Part shown: one piece after another, positions 34,612-42,956 of the stretch | Position numbering within the stretch: the first letter of the stretch is position 1 | How the letters are laid out: every line of letters begins with the position of its first letter | Assembly (NCBI RefSeq): GCF_900105495.1 | Contig: NZ_FNTF01000002.1 | Location: 5,138,501 to 5,202,500, forward strand | Source of the DNA: Pseudomonas frederiksbergensis | GTDB taxonomy: Bacteria; Pseudomonadota; Gammaproteobacteria; Pseudomonadales; Pseudomonadaceae | Direction of reading: 5' to 3' | DNA length: 64,000 nucleotides | Position numbers and translations under genes: made by a program | The notes under the pieces: generated by a model | The model's input: only the letters and a program-made list of their open reading frames with translations | Told to the model about the DNA's origin: nothing | Database searches by the model: none

Positions 34612-34657
34612 TGGAAACTCCTGCGCCTTGAAAAATAAAAACAAGAGGGAGCAACAG

Positions 34658-35443
34658 ATGATTCGGACACAGACAAACATGCTGTTAGGCGGTGGTCTAT
34701 TGGCCGCCAGTCAGGCCATGGCCGGCGATCTGCTGCTGTGGCAGACCAACAGCCTGAGCTATCTGTATGGCAAGGATTTCGCGGTCAACCCGTCGATCCA
34801 GCAGACGATAACCTTTGAGCACGCCGACCGCTGGAAGTACGGCGACAACTTCCTGTTCGTCGACAGCACTTACTACAACGGCGAGAAAGACCGCAACAAA
34901 GGCGTTCACGCCTACTACGGCGAGTTCAGTCCACGCCTGTCTTTCGGCAAAATCCTCGACCGCCGTTTCGAGTTCGGCCCGATCAAGGACGTGTTGCTGG
35001 CCATGACCTACGAGAATGGCGAAGACGACACCGAGGCCTATCTGATCGGCCCCGGTTTCGACCTCGCGGTGCCGGGCTTCAATTTTTTCACCTTGAACTT
35101 CTACTATCGCCAGACCGAAGGCTCGCGTCCCGGCGACGATGTCTGGCAAATCACGCCGGCCTGGTCCTACACCCTGCCATTGGGCAACTCGAACCTGCTG
35201 ATCGACGGCTACATCGACTGGGTCGTCGATAACGACCAGAACTCACAGGGCACCTACCACGCCAACCTGCACGTGAACCCACAGATCAAATATGACCTGG
35301 GGAAAGCCCTGGGCTGGCGAGAGAAACAGGTGTACGTCGGCGCCGAATACAGCTACTGGAAAGACAAATACGGCATCGAAAACAGCACCCGCTTCGACAC
35401 CAATGAAAACACCACCAGCCTGCTGGTGAAGGTGCACTTCTAA
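34658..35443 (+). CDS. Outer-membrane nucleoside-specific channel, Tsx/OmpK family (paralogue 1)
   Basis: 261 residues from ATG 34658 with AGAGGGAG upstream. Short signal peptide (MIRTQTNMLLGGGLLAASQA, cleavage near AMA-GD), then a 12-strand-type beta barrel ending in LLVKVHF with a terminal Phe, the outer-membrane insertion signal. Family segments: WQTNSLSYLYGKDFAVNP, TFEHADRWKYGDNFLFVD and LSFGKILDRRFEFGPIKDVL. It probably lets nucleosides or purines cross the outer membrane for the adjacent permease. Confidence 0.9.
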   Translation: MIRTQTNMLLGGGLLAASQAMAGDLLLWQTNSLSYLYGKDFAVNPSIQQTITFEHADRWKYGDNFLFVDSTYYNGEKDRNKGVHAYYGEFSPRLSFGKILDRRFEFGPIKDVLLAMTYENGEDDTEAYLIGPGFDLAVPGFNFFTLNFYYRQTEGSRPGDDVWQITPAWSYTLPLGNSNLLIDGYIDWVVDNDQNSQGTYHANLHVNPQIKYDLGKALGWREKQVYVGAEYSYWKDKYGIENSTRFDTNENTTSLLVKVHF

Positions 35444-35817
35444 ATGATCCGCAACGGTGCTCCAAACCTGTCGTCGGTGCGCTGTTGCGGGGCACTTGAG
35501 ACCTGGCCAAGGAGTCAGTATTCTCCGCGGCCGCCCGAATCTGGTCTAAAAAAAAGCCCGGATTTAATTCCTGACCAGAAAGCCAACTTATCCCGGCCCT
35601 GGACGGTACCAAGGCACTCCAAAAACACTCTCAATCGACTGCTCTTGAGCCGCCGAGCGGGAGTTTTTTGGCTTTTCAAAAGCCTTGGCTCAGCTCTTGC
35701 TAACAGCACTGAAGCTGACCGATTGGATGATTTTTTACAGCGACAGAAAAAGGCGCCACACCAGAGCGCCGACCTTAGAAAAATAACGTGGAACACCTAC
35801 TTTTTGGGAGCAACCGA
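35444..35817. other. 374-bp gap between the two Tsx/OmpK genes
   Basis: No coding frame with normal codon use. It contains A-rich tracts and a short GAGCCGCCGAGCGGGAG segment followed by six Ts (35652-35670), a weak terminator-like signal. The promoter of the second channel gene is probably here; no TTGTATACAA site was seen. Confidence 0.5.
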
Positions 35818-36603
35818 ATGAAACGTACGTGCACTAGCCTGATGCTGGCGGGATCTTTGCTGGCCGGGGGGCAGGCCATGGCCGGCGACTTGCTGCAATG
35901 GCAGAACAACAGCTTGACCTACCTGTATGGCAAGGACTTCCAGGTCAACCCGCGCATTCAGCAGACCGTGACCTTCGAACACGCCGATGGCTGGAAATAC
36001 GGCGACAACTTCGTGTTCGTCGACAAGATTTTCTACAACGGCAAGGAAGATTCCTTCGCCGGTGAGAACACTTACTACGGTGAAATCAGCCCGCGCCTGT
36101 CGTTCGGCAAGATCTTCGATCAGAAACTCGAGTTCGGCCCGATCAAGGACGTGTTGCTGGCCATGACGTACGAGTTTGGTGAAGACGATACCGAGTCCTA
36201 CCTGATCGGTCCTGCTTTTGACCTGGCCATCCCCGGCTTTGATTACTTCCAGCTGAACTTCTACAACCGTCATACCGAAGGCGACCGCCCGGGGGACAAT
36301 ATCTGGCAGGTCACACCGGTCTGGTCCTACACCATCCCGGTGGGCGATTCGAACATCCTGGTCGATGGTTTCATGGACTGGGTGGTCGACAACGACGTCA
36401 ACAAAAAAGGCGAATACCACGCCAACCTGCACTTCAATCCACAGGTCAAATACGACCTGGGCAAGGCGCTGAACCTGGGCGAGAAGCAGTTGTACGTGGG
36501 TGTCGAGTATGACTACTGGAAAAACAAGTACGGCATCGAAGACAGCCAGGGTTTCAAGACCGATCAGAGCGTGACCAGTTTCCTGGTCAAGGTGCACTTC
36601 TGA
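35818..36603 (+). CDS. Outer-membrane nucleoside-specific channel, Tsx/OmpK family (paralogue 2)
   Basis: 261 residues, exactly the length of its upstream neighbour and clearly a tandem duplicate: LYGKDFQVNPRIQQTVTFEH, KYGDNFVFVDKIFYNGKEDS, LEFGPIKDVLLAMTYE and a terminal SFLVKVHF. Start ATG 35818 with GGGAG upstream. The signal peptide MKRTCTSLMLAGSLLAGGQA differs from that of copy 1 while the barrels remain similar. Main differences are in loop regions, so the two channels may prefer different solutes or be expressed under different conditions. Confidence 0.9.
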   Translation: MKRTCTSLMLAGSLLAGGQAMAGDLLQWQNNSLTYLYGKDFQVNPRIQQTVTFEHADGWKYGDNFVFVDKIFYNGKEDSFAGENTYYGEISPRLSFGKIFDQKLEFGPIKDVLLAMTYEFGEDDTESYLIGPAFDLAIPGFDYFQLNFYNRHTEGDRPGDNIWQVTPVWSYTIPVGDSNILVDGFMDWVVDNDVNKKGEYHANLHFNPQVKYDLGKALNLGEKQLYVGVEYDYWKNKYGIEDSQGFKTDQSVTSFLVKVHF

Positions 36604-36624
36604 TTCGGCGGCGTCTGTAAGGAC

Positions 36625-36693
36625 GCCATCGCGAGCAGGCTCGCTCCCACATTGGAATGCATTTCAACTGTGGGAACGAGCCTGCTCGCGAAT
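36625..36693. repeat. REP doublet (GTGGGAGCGAGCCTGCTCGCGAT family)
   Basis: CCATCGCGAGCAGGCTCGCTCC and GTGGGAACGAGCCTGCTCGC arms, lying between the convergent OmpK and patatin genes. Confidence 0.85.
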
Positions 36694-36712
36694 GGCCGCA
36701 ACACAAAAAATC

Positions 36713-37885
36713 TCAAGCCGAAACCACAGGCTCCGCCAACCCGAGAAACCGACACAACTCCCCGCGCTTGGCCAACGCATCCCGCCGCCCCAAATCAATC
36801 AATTCGCTGCAATACCCCGCCTCGAACAGCAGATAACTCAGCACCCCCGCCCCGCTCGTCTTGGTCGCCCCCGGCCCGCGCAGAAACAGACGCAGCGCCG
36901 CCGGCAACTCCTGCCGATGCCGCGCCGCAATCTCATCGATCGGCTGACTCGGCGAAATCACCAGCACATCTATCGGCGCCACACCCAGCGCACGCGTAGG
37001 CGTGCCATCGGGCAGCAGATGACTGAACTGATTGAGCCGCTGCAGCAACTCGATGTCACTTTCCAGGCTGTCAATGAACGTGCTGTTGAGCATGTGCCCA
37101 CCGATTTGTGCCAGGCTCGGTTGCTGGCCGGTGTAGGCGCGTTGCAGCGGTTGTTCCGGGTCGACGCCGCGGGGGTTGCCGCTGACGCCCACCACCAGCA
37201 CTCGGCTGGCGCCCAGGTGCAGCGCCGGGCTGATCGGTGCCGATTGGCGTACCGCGCCGTCGCCGAAATACTCTTCACCGATTTTCACAGGCGCAAACAA
37301 CAGCGGAATGGCCGAACTGGCCAGCAAGTGATCGACCGTCAATTGCGTGGGAACGCCGATCCGCCGATGGCGCAACCAGGCATCGATGGTGCCGCCGCCC
37401 TGATAAAAGGTCACGGCCTGACCGGACTCGTAGCCGAACGCGGTCACCGCAACCGCCTGCAACTGCTTCTGTGCAATGGCCTCGGCAATCCCGCTCATCT
37501 GCAGTTTGTCGTCGAGCAGCCCACGCAGCGGCGAACTGTTGAGCAAAGCCACCGGCACCTGAGCGCCAATCCCGAGCAAACTGTGGCTGACAAAACGGCT
37601 GGCCTGGTGGATCACGCCCGGCCAGTCGCTGCGCAGCACCAGATGACTGCGAAAGCCCTGCCAGAAGGCTGTCAAACGTTGAATCGCACCCCGAAAATCC
37701 ATCGCCCCACTGGCGAGGCTGACCGCGTTGATTGCGCCGGCCGAAGTGCCGACGATCACCGGAAAAGGATTGCTCGCCCCCACCGGCAACAGCTCGGCAA
37801 TCGCCGCCAGCACACCGACCTGATAAGCCGCCCGAGCCCCGCCGCCGGAAAGAATCAACCCTGTTACCGGTTCAGCAGGACTCAT
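36713..37885 (-). CDS. Patatin-like phospholipase
   Basis: 390 residues, cytoplasmic (no signal peptide). The Ser-Asp dyad of patatins is complete: oxyanion GLILSGGGARAAYQVG, nucleophile VIVGTSAGAINAVSLA and the Asp in EEYFGDGAVRQSAP. Family members release fatty acids from phospholipids or lipid drops. The C-terminal 100 residues are helical and unassigned. Ends 34 bases before the lpxL 3' end on the same strand, so it may follow lpxL in a transcript. Confidence 0.9.
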   Translation of the reverse strand: MSPAEPVTGLILSGGGARAAYQVGVLAAIAELLPVGASNPFPVIVGTSAGAINAVSLASGAMDFRGAIQRLTAFWQGFRSHLVLRSDWPGVIHQASRFVSHSLLGIGAQVPVALLNSSPLRGLLDDKLQMSGIAEAIAQKQLQAVAVTAFGYESGQAVTFYQGGGTIDAWLRHRRIGVPTQLTVDHLLASSAIPLLFAPVKIGEEYFGDGAVRQSAPISPALHLGASRVLVVGVSGNPRGVDPEQPLQRAYTGQQPSLAQIGGHMLNSTFIDSLESDIELLQRLNQFSHLLPDGTPTRALGVAPIDVLVISPSQPIDEIAARHRQELPAALRLFLRGPGATKTSGAGVLSYLLFEAGYCSELIDLGRRDALAKRGELCRFLGLAEPVVSA

Positions 37886-37919
37886 CGCAACACTCCATGG
37901 TGCTTATAAGGACGGTGGT

Positions 37920-38852
37920 TCAACCGCGTTTTGCGTACAGCTTCGGTTCGCCCGGTGGACGACTCTTGAAGCGGCGATGCGCCCAGAGGTATTGCTGCGG
38001 ACATTCGCGCAAGACGCCTTCGATCCATTGGTTGATCCGCAGGCAATCGGCCTCTTCGGTTTCGCCGGGAAAGCCCTCGAGCGGTGCATGAATCACCAGT
38101 CGATAACCGCTGCCGTCCGCCAGACGTTCCTGAGTGAACGGCACCACCAGCGCCTTGCCCAACCGCGCGAACTTGCTGGTGGCGGTGACGGTTGCAGCCT
38201 GAATCCCGAACAGCGGCACGAAGATACTTTGCTTGGCGCCGTAGTCCTGGTCCGGTGCGTACCAGATTGCCCGGCCTGCGCGCAGCAATTTGAGCATGCC
38301 GCGCACGTCGTCACGCTCCACCGCCAGCGAATCGACGTTGTGCCGCTCGCGCCCCAGGCGCTGGACGTAGTCGAACAATGGATTCTTGTGTTCGCGGTAC
38401 ATGCCATCAATGGTGTGCTGCTGGCCGAGCAAGGCCGCGCCGATTTCCAGCGTGGTGAAGTGAACGGCCATCAGGATCACGCCTTTGCCGTCGCGCTGGG
38501 CTTTTTTCAAATGCTCCAACCCTTCGACATGGGCCAGCTTCGCCAGACGCTCGCGCGACCACCACCAGCTCATGGCCATTTCGAAAAACGCGATGCCCGT
38601 TGAGGCGAAGTTTTCCTTGAGCAGGCGCTTGCGCTCGGCAGCGGTTTTTTCAGGGAAACACAGTTCGAGATTGCGCTTGGCAATGCGCCGTCTGTCGCCC
38701 GCTACTCGATACATCAATGCACCCAGGGCGCGACCGATCGACAGCAACACCGGATACGGTAGCTGGACAATCAGCCACAACAGCCCCAAGCCACACCACA
38801 GCGGCCAGAAACGTGGAGATAGAAATGCTGTTCGAAAACGCGGGCGATCCAT
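37920..38852 (-). CDS. lpxL: Lipid A late acyltransferase (lauroyl/myristoyl, LpxL/HtrB type)
   Basis: 310 residues from ATG 38852; longer in-frame starts are rejected because family members begin with the membrane anchor seen here (FWPLWCGLGLLWLIVQLPY). Catalytic motif H-X4-E in MAVHFTTLEIGAAL. Further family segments: RNLELCFPEKTAAERKRLLK, YREHKNPLFD and WYAPDQDYG with VPLFGIQAAT. It adds a secondary acyl chain to Kdo2-lipid A at the inner membrane. Divergent from minC. Confidence 0.92.
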   Translation of the reverse strand: MDRPRFRTAFLSPRFWPLWCGLGLLWLIVQLPYPVLLSIGRALGALMYRVAGDRRRIAKRNLELCFPEKTAAERKRLLKENFASTGIAFFEMAMSWWWSRERLAKLAHVEGLEHLKKAQRDGKGVILMAVHFTTLEIGAALLGQQHTIDGMYREHKNPLFDYVQRLGRERHNVDSLAVERDDVRGMLKLLRAGRAIWYAPDQDYGAKQSIFVPLFGIQAATVTATSKFARLGKALVVPFTQERLADGSGYRLVIHAPLEGFPGETEEADCLRINQWIEGVLRECPQQYLWAHRRFKSRPPGEPKLYAKRG

Positions 38853-38970
38853 TAAAGGTTCCGGAAAGACAATGGCCGCGCATTCTACATCGTTCGACCC
38901 GGCTTGCGGCTCGCGGGCGTTCTCGTTATAAGTCTCGGCACTTTTAGTGACAAGTCGTTGTATGCCGACC

Positions 38971-39708
38971 ATGAGCCAAACCGAACCGCTAGACCAAGAT
39001 CCCGTGTTCCAGCTGAAGGGCAGCATGCTCGCCATTACGGTGCTGGAACTGGCTCGTAACGACCTCGAGAACCTCGATCGTCAACTGGCCGCCAAGGTCG
39101 CCCAGGCGCCTAACTTTTTCAGTAACGCGCCACTGGTGCTGGCCCTGGACAAACTCCCGGCCGGCGAAGGCGCGGTCGATCTGCCGAGCCTGATGCGCGT
39201 CTGCCGCCAGCATGGCCTGCGCACCCTGGCGATCCGTGCCAGCCGTATCGAAGACATTGCCGCGGCCATTGCGGTCGACCTGCCGGTGCTGCCACCGTCC
39301 GGTGCCCGTGAGCGTCCGCTGGACCCGCTCGAAGGCCAAGTTCCGAAAAAACCGGAAAAACCGCCGGAGCCGACAATCAAGCCAACGAAGATCATCACCT
39401 CCCCCGTACGCGGTGGGCAGCAGATTTATGCCCAGGGCTGCGATCTGGTGGTGATTTCCTCAGTCAGCCCGGGGGCGGAACTTCTCGCCGATGGCAACAT
39501 CCATGTATACGGCCCGATGCGTGGTCGAGTGTTGGCCGGTGTCAAAGGCGACACGAAAGCCAGGATTTTCTGTCAGCAAATGAGCGCTGAACTGGTCTCC
39601 ATTGCAGGGCACTACAAGGTTTCGGAGGATCTGCGTCGCGACCCTTTGTGGGGCGCGGGCGTACAGGTCAGCCTGTCGGGCGATGTGTTGAACATCATTC
39701 GGCTTTAA
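38971..39708 (+). CDS. minC: Septum-site inhibitor MinC
   Basis: Blocks FtsZ ring assembly away from mid-cell. 245 residues from ATG 38971 ([20 protein letters not shown]); an ATG nine bases upstream is equally open. N-terminal FtsZ-binding domain, a Pro/Lys/Glu linker ([15 protein letters not shown]) and C-terminal beta-helix with [33 protein letters not shown] [20 protein letters not shown], and the MinD-contact surface. Followed by minD after 201 bases. Confidence 0.95.
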   Translation: MSQTEPLDQDPVFQLKGSMLAITVLELARNDLENLDRQLAAKVAQAPNFFSNAPLVLALDKLPAGEGAVDLPSLMRVCRQHGLRTLAIRASRIEDIAAAIAVDLPVLPPSGARERPLDPLEGQVPKKPEKPPEPTIKPTKIITSPVRGGQQIYAQGCDLVVISSVSPGAELLADGNIHVYGPMRGRVLAGVKGDTKARIFCQQMSAELVSIAGHYKVSEDLRRDPLWGAGVQVSLSGDVLNIIRL

Positions 39709-39728
39709 CGGATACTGCCGCATTTTCC

Positions 39729-39868
39729 AAACATCTCTAAAACGTAGCGAAAACGGCTCAAACGAAGTAGGAAAAAGGCCATAAGCAGTGTTTACCCGAG
39801 GTAAGCGCCGCTCTGGGCCGAATTCCAGCCAAGGCTGTCCGACTGCAGTAGTTTTTCTAGAGATGTTT
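39729..39868. other. Long-range inverted repeat between minC and minD
   Basis: AAACATCTCTA (39729-39739) and TAGAGATGTTT (39858-39868) are perfect complements 118 bases apart. They enclose the minD leader; the right arm ends 41 bases before the minD start. It could form a long mRNA hairpin or be chance. Confidence 0.4.
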
Positions 39869-39909
39869 TTCAGGGGCTAAATGTCCTTTTTCCTTAGGGG
39901 TGAAACACC

Positions 39910-40722
39910 TTGGCCAAGATTCTCGTGGTTACATCCGGCAAGGGTGGTGTGGGTAAGACCACCACCAGTGCTGCTATCGGTACCGGCCTCGCACTGCGCG
40001 GTCACAAAACAGTTATCGTCGACTTCGACGTCGGTTTGCGTAATCTCGACCTGATCATGGGTTGCGAGCGCCGTGTGGTGTATGACTTCGTCAACGTGGT
40101 AAACGGCGAAGCCAACCTGCAACAAGCCCTGATCAAAGACAAACGCCTGGAAAACCTCTACGTACTGGCCGCCAGTCAGACTCGCGATAAAGACGCGCTG
40201 ACCGTGGAAGGCGTGGAAAAAGTGTTGATGGCGCTCAAAGAAGACTTCGAATACGTGGTCTGCGACTCGCCGGCCGGTATCGAAAAAGGCGCTCACCTGG
40301 CCATGTACTTCGCAGACGAAGCGATTATCGTGACCAACCCGGAAGTGTCCTCGGTTCGTGACTCGGACCGCATGCTCGGCCTGCTGGCCAGCAAATCGCG
40401 CCGCGCGGAAAAGGGCGAAGAGGCAATCAAGGAACACCTGCTGCTGACCCGCTACAACCCGCAACGAGTCAGTGACGGCGAAATGCTCGGCGTCGAAGAC
40501 GTCAAAGAGATTCTGGCGGTCGCCCTGCTGGGTGTCATTCCAGAATCCCAGGCCGTACTCAAGGCTTCCAACTCAGGCGTGCCGGTCATTCTCGACGACC
40601 AGAGCGATGCCGGTCAGGCATACAGCGATGCGGTCGATCGCCTGCTGGGCAAGAACGTGGAGCATCGTTTTCTCGATGTAACGAAGAAGGGATTCTTCGA
40701 GCGCCTGTTTGGAGGTAGATAA
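39910..40722 (+). CDS. minD: Septum-site ATPase MinD
   Basis: 270 residues from a TTG start at 39910 with TAGGGG upstream. Deviant Walker [15 protein letters not shown] with Lys11 and Lys16, Asp in [20 protein letters not shown], and the C-terminal amphipathic membrane helix [12 protein letters not shown]. It recruits MinC to the membrane and oscillates under MinE control. Its TAA overlaps the ATG of minE by one base. Confidence 0.97.
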   Translation: MAKILVVTSGKGGVGKTTTSAAIGTGLALRGHKTVIVDFDVGLRNLDLIMGCERRVVYDFVNVVNGEANLQQALIKDKRLENLYVLAASQTRDKDALTVEGVEKVLMALKEDFEYVVCDSPAGIEKGAHLAMYFADEAIIVTNPEVSSVRDSDRMLGLLASKSRRAEKGEEAIKEHLLLTRYNPQRVSDGEMLGVEDVKEILAVALLGVIPESQAVLKASNSGVPVILDDQSDAGQAYSDAVDRLLGKNVEHRFLDVTKKGFFERLFGGR

Positions 40723-40976
40723 TGAATCTTTTTGACTTCTTTCGTGCCAGCAAAAAAGTCAGCACCGCGTCGGTAGCGAAAGAGCGTCTACAGATTATCG
40801 TGGCGCACGAACGCGGCCAACGCAGTACACCGGACTACCTGCCAGCCTTGCAGAAGGAATTGGTCGAGGTCATCCGCAAGTACGTCAATATCGGGTCCGA
40901 TGACGTGCACGTCGCTCTGGAAAACCAGGGCAGCTGCTCGATTCTGGAACTCAATATCACCCTGCCAGATCGCTAG
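40722..40976 (+). CDS. minE: Cell-division topological factor MinE
   Basis: 84 residues. N-terminal membrane/MinD-interacting part [20 protein letters not shown] followed by the conserved [20 protein letters not shown] helix and the dimer domain [18 protein letters not shown]. It stimulates MinD ATPase. GGAGG lies seven bases before the ATG. Last gene of minCDE. Confidence 0.97.
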   Translation: MNLFDFFRASKKVSTASVAKERLQIIVAHERGQRSTPDYLPALQKELVEVIRKYVNIGSDDVHVALENQGSCSILELNITLPDR

Positions 40977-41029
40977 TCGATCCGGCGGGAGCTACGGCGG
41001 TTCAGCCTTCCAGATCCTGTAGGGGCGAA

Positions 41030-41173
41030 CTGTGGCGAGGGGGCTTGTCGGAACGCCGCATCGCCCCGTTTGAGTGCGCAGCACTCACAGGACTTTCGGT
41101 ACACCGAAAGTTTTGGGGCTGCTTCGCAGCCCAACGGGGCGATGCGGCGTTCCGACAAGCCCCCTCGCCACAG
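41030..41173. repeat. Cloverleaf compound REP, CTGTGGCGAGG family (copy 2, best example)
   Basis: Perfect 41-bp outer arms (41030-41070 and 41133-41173) enclose three back-to-back perfect hairpins: TGAGTGC-GCA-GCACTCA (41071), ACTTTCGGT-AC-ACCGAAAGT (41092) and GGGCTGC-TTC-GCAGCCC (41116). It lies between minE and the pseudouridine synthase. Confidence 0.92.
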
Positions 41174-41232
41174 GTCGCTCCTACGGGTGTGAGGCCTGAG
41201 CCGCCGTTGGCGTTTGTTACGAGGCTGTTTTA

Positions 41233-41868
41233 ATGCCGTTGTCCAACATCCATATCATCCATCAGGACGCCGCCGTACTGGTGGTGAACAAGCCGACCCT
41301 ATTGCTCTCTGTCCCTGGCCGGGCGGATGACAACAAGGATTGCCTGATTACCCGCCTGCAAGAAAACGGCTACCCGGAAGCGCGAATCGTCCATCGTCTG
41401 GACTGGGAAACCTCCGGCATTATTCTGTTGGCCCGTGATCCGGACACGCATCGCGAGCTGTCTCGGCAATTTCACGACCGTGAAACCGAAAAGGCCTACA
41501 CCGCACTGTGCTGGGGACAACCGGAGCTGGACAGTGGCAGCATCGATCTGCCCTTGCGCTACGACCCGCCGACCAAGCCACGCCACGTCGTGGACCATGA
41601 GTTCGGCAAACATGCCCTGACCTTCTGGCGGGTGTTGGAACGTTGTGGCGATTGGTGTCGGGTCGAATTGACGCCGATCACCGGCCGCTCCCATCAGTTG
41701 CGCGTGCACATGCTTTCCATCGGCCACCCTCTGCTGGGGGACGGGCTGTATGCCCACGAGCAAGCACTGGCAGCCTGGCCACGACTCTGCTTGCACGCAA
41801 GCATGCTCAGCTTCACTCATCCGCAAAGCGGCGAGCGCTTGCGCTTTGAATGTCCCGCTCCTTTTTAA
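41233..41868 (+). CDS. RluA-family pseudouridine synthase
   Basis: 211 residues. Catalytic Asp in ARIVHRLDWETSGIILLARD (HRLD motif). Other family segments: DAAVLVVNKPTLLLSVPG, EKAYTALCWGQ, VELTPITGRSHQLRVHML and IGHPLLGDGLYA. The short length, without an S4 domain, fits RluA, which modifies 23S rRNA U746 and some tRNAs. It follows minE as in other pseudomonads, separated by the cloverleaf repeat. The RNA target is inferred from family only. Confidence 0.9.
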   Translation: MPLSNIHIIHQDAAVLVVNKPTLLLSVPGRADDNKDCLITRLQENGYPEARIVHRLDWETSGIILLARDPDTHRELSRQFHDRETEKAYTALCWGQPELDSGSIDLPLRYDPPTKPRHVVDHEFGKHALTFWRVLERCGDWCRVELTPITGRSHQLRVHMLSIGHPLLGDGLYAHEQALAAWPRLCLHASMLSFTHPQSGERLRFECPAPF

Positions 41869-41885
41869 GCAACCGCAGAATCTAA

Positions 41886-41917
41886 AAACGCCCTTCAATT
41901 GAAGGGCGTTTTTTTGT
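41886..41917 (+). terminator. Terminator after the pseudouridine synthase gene
   Basis: AAACGCCCTTC-AATT-GAAGGGCGTTTTTTT: 11-bp stem and a run of seven Ts. Confidence 0.92.
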
Positions 41918-42011
41918 TACAAATAGAAGTGAAAATAATGTGAAATTATTGTCATGAATTTGTAATGAAACGTAAACTGCCATCACTTTGATAGCAGGCA
42001 GGAAGCCCCTC

Positions 42012-42854
42012 GTGCTCAGCAACAAGACATTCCAAGACGACTACCCATTCACCTTCTGCCTGTTCAACACCACCCTGCACTTTAGCGAGCAGCCTTCAGC
42101 CGAAGCACAACAGGCGCTTGAACAGCTCATACACAAACGACGCGCGCACAAGCTCACCCGTGCCAGTGCGCCGCTGGCTTCCGGCGATACGCCGCTGTTT
42201 GCCAAGGTCCAGCCGCTGGATACCTTGAAGGCAAAAATGCGCGTGACCTTTGGCAAACCACAGCGCAATGGCCGATTCGACTGGCCGCTGGAAGAATTGA
42301 TCAATACGCTCGAAGCACAGCGCCGTGGCGTGCAGATGCCGCCGCTGCAAGGGTTCGGTTACACCAAGGACCGACTGGGGCTGACCCAGGAATATTTCAT
42401 TATCACGCGCCTGCTCGACGACCATATCGACGGCGTGCAATGGCTTAAACGCAACCCGGACAACGTCGAGACATTCATTCTCGACGCCTTCGATTTGTTG
42501 AGCTCATTGGCGCGCAAAAACATCACGCACATGGATTTCTGGGCTGGCAACATCATGATCCGGCAAACACCACAGACTCAGCTCAAAGCCATCGACTTTG
42601 AAAACTGCTTTGCCGGCCAGACAAACCATCAAAGCGAAACCCTGGGTTTTCAACTGGGCTTCTTCTATCGCCGGGACATCTACAAGCTCATCACCGAAGC
42701 CGCCTATGACCGCCTGGTGGACGAATACATCCGACAGATTCCGGGGATCTCGAAGGAAAAATTCAATGAGGTTTACCTCGCGAGCAAACATGAGCATGTA
42801 GGCCGCAAGCAACGTCGCGAAGTGTTCCTCAAGGGCAAGCTGATCACCGGCTAA
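42012..42854 (+). CDS. Protein-kinase-like protein, LPS (Kdo/WaaP-type) kinase fold
   Basis: 280 residues from GTG 42012, chosen for AGGAAG eight bases upstream. Kinase-fold landmarks: a Lys strand TPLFAKVQPLDTLKAKMRVT, a helix Glu in LINTLEAQRRGVQMPPL, catalytic loop ITHMDFWAGNIMI (HxDxxxxN) and metal-binding Asp in LKAIDFENCFAG in place of DFG. This is the pattern of lipopolysaccharide kinases such as WaaP/InaA. No signal peptide, so cytoplasmic. It stands alone after a strong terminator, preceded by an AT-rich leader. Substrate unknown; sugar or peptide phosphorylation is possible. Confidence 0.72.
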   Translation: MLSNKTFQDDYPFTFCLFNTTLHFSEQPSAEAQQALEQLIHKRRAHKLTRASAPLASGDTPLFAKVQPLDTLKAKMRVTFGKPQRNGRFDWPLEELINTLEAQRRGVQMPPLQGFGYTKDRLGLTQEYFIITRLLDDHIDGVQWLKRNPDNVETFILDAFDLLSSLARKNITHMDFWAGNIMIRQTPQTQLKAIDFENCFAGQTNHQSETLGFQLGFFYRRDIYKLITEAAYDRLVDEYIRQIPGISKEKFNEVYLASKHEHVGRKQRREVFLKGKLITG

Positions 42855-42956
42855 TACTCTTCACCAGCCAGCAGCCGGCGTACGTCGAACGGCATTGTCT
42901 CTGCAATGCCGTGAGCCAATACGTTAAACTTGCGCCATTGCTGTCTGGAGCTACTT

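Noticed and set aside
33149..34654. Open frame of 501 codons on the minus strand
   Set aside because: Shadow of the NCS2 permease; His/Gln/Asp-rich translation is the usual antisense of membrane-segment codons.
41045..41233. Short open frames on both strands in the cloverleaf repeat after minE
   Set aside because: Near-identical peptides on both strands (MSERRIAP...) come from the 41-bp inverted repeat and are not genes.
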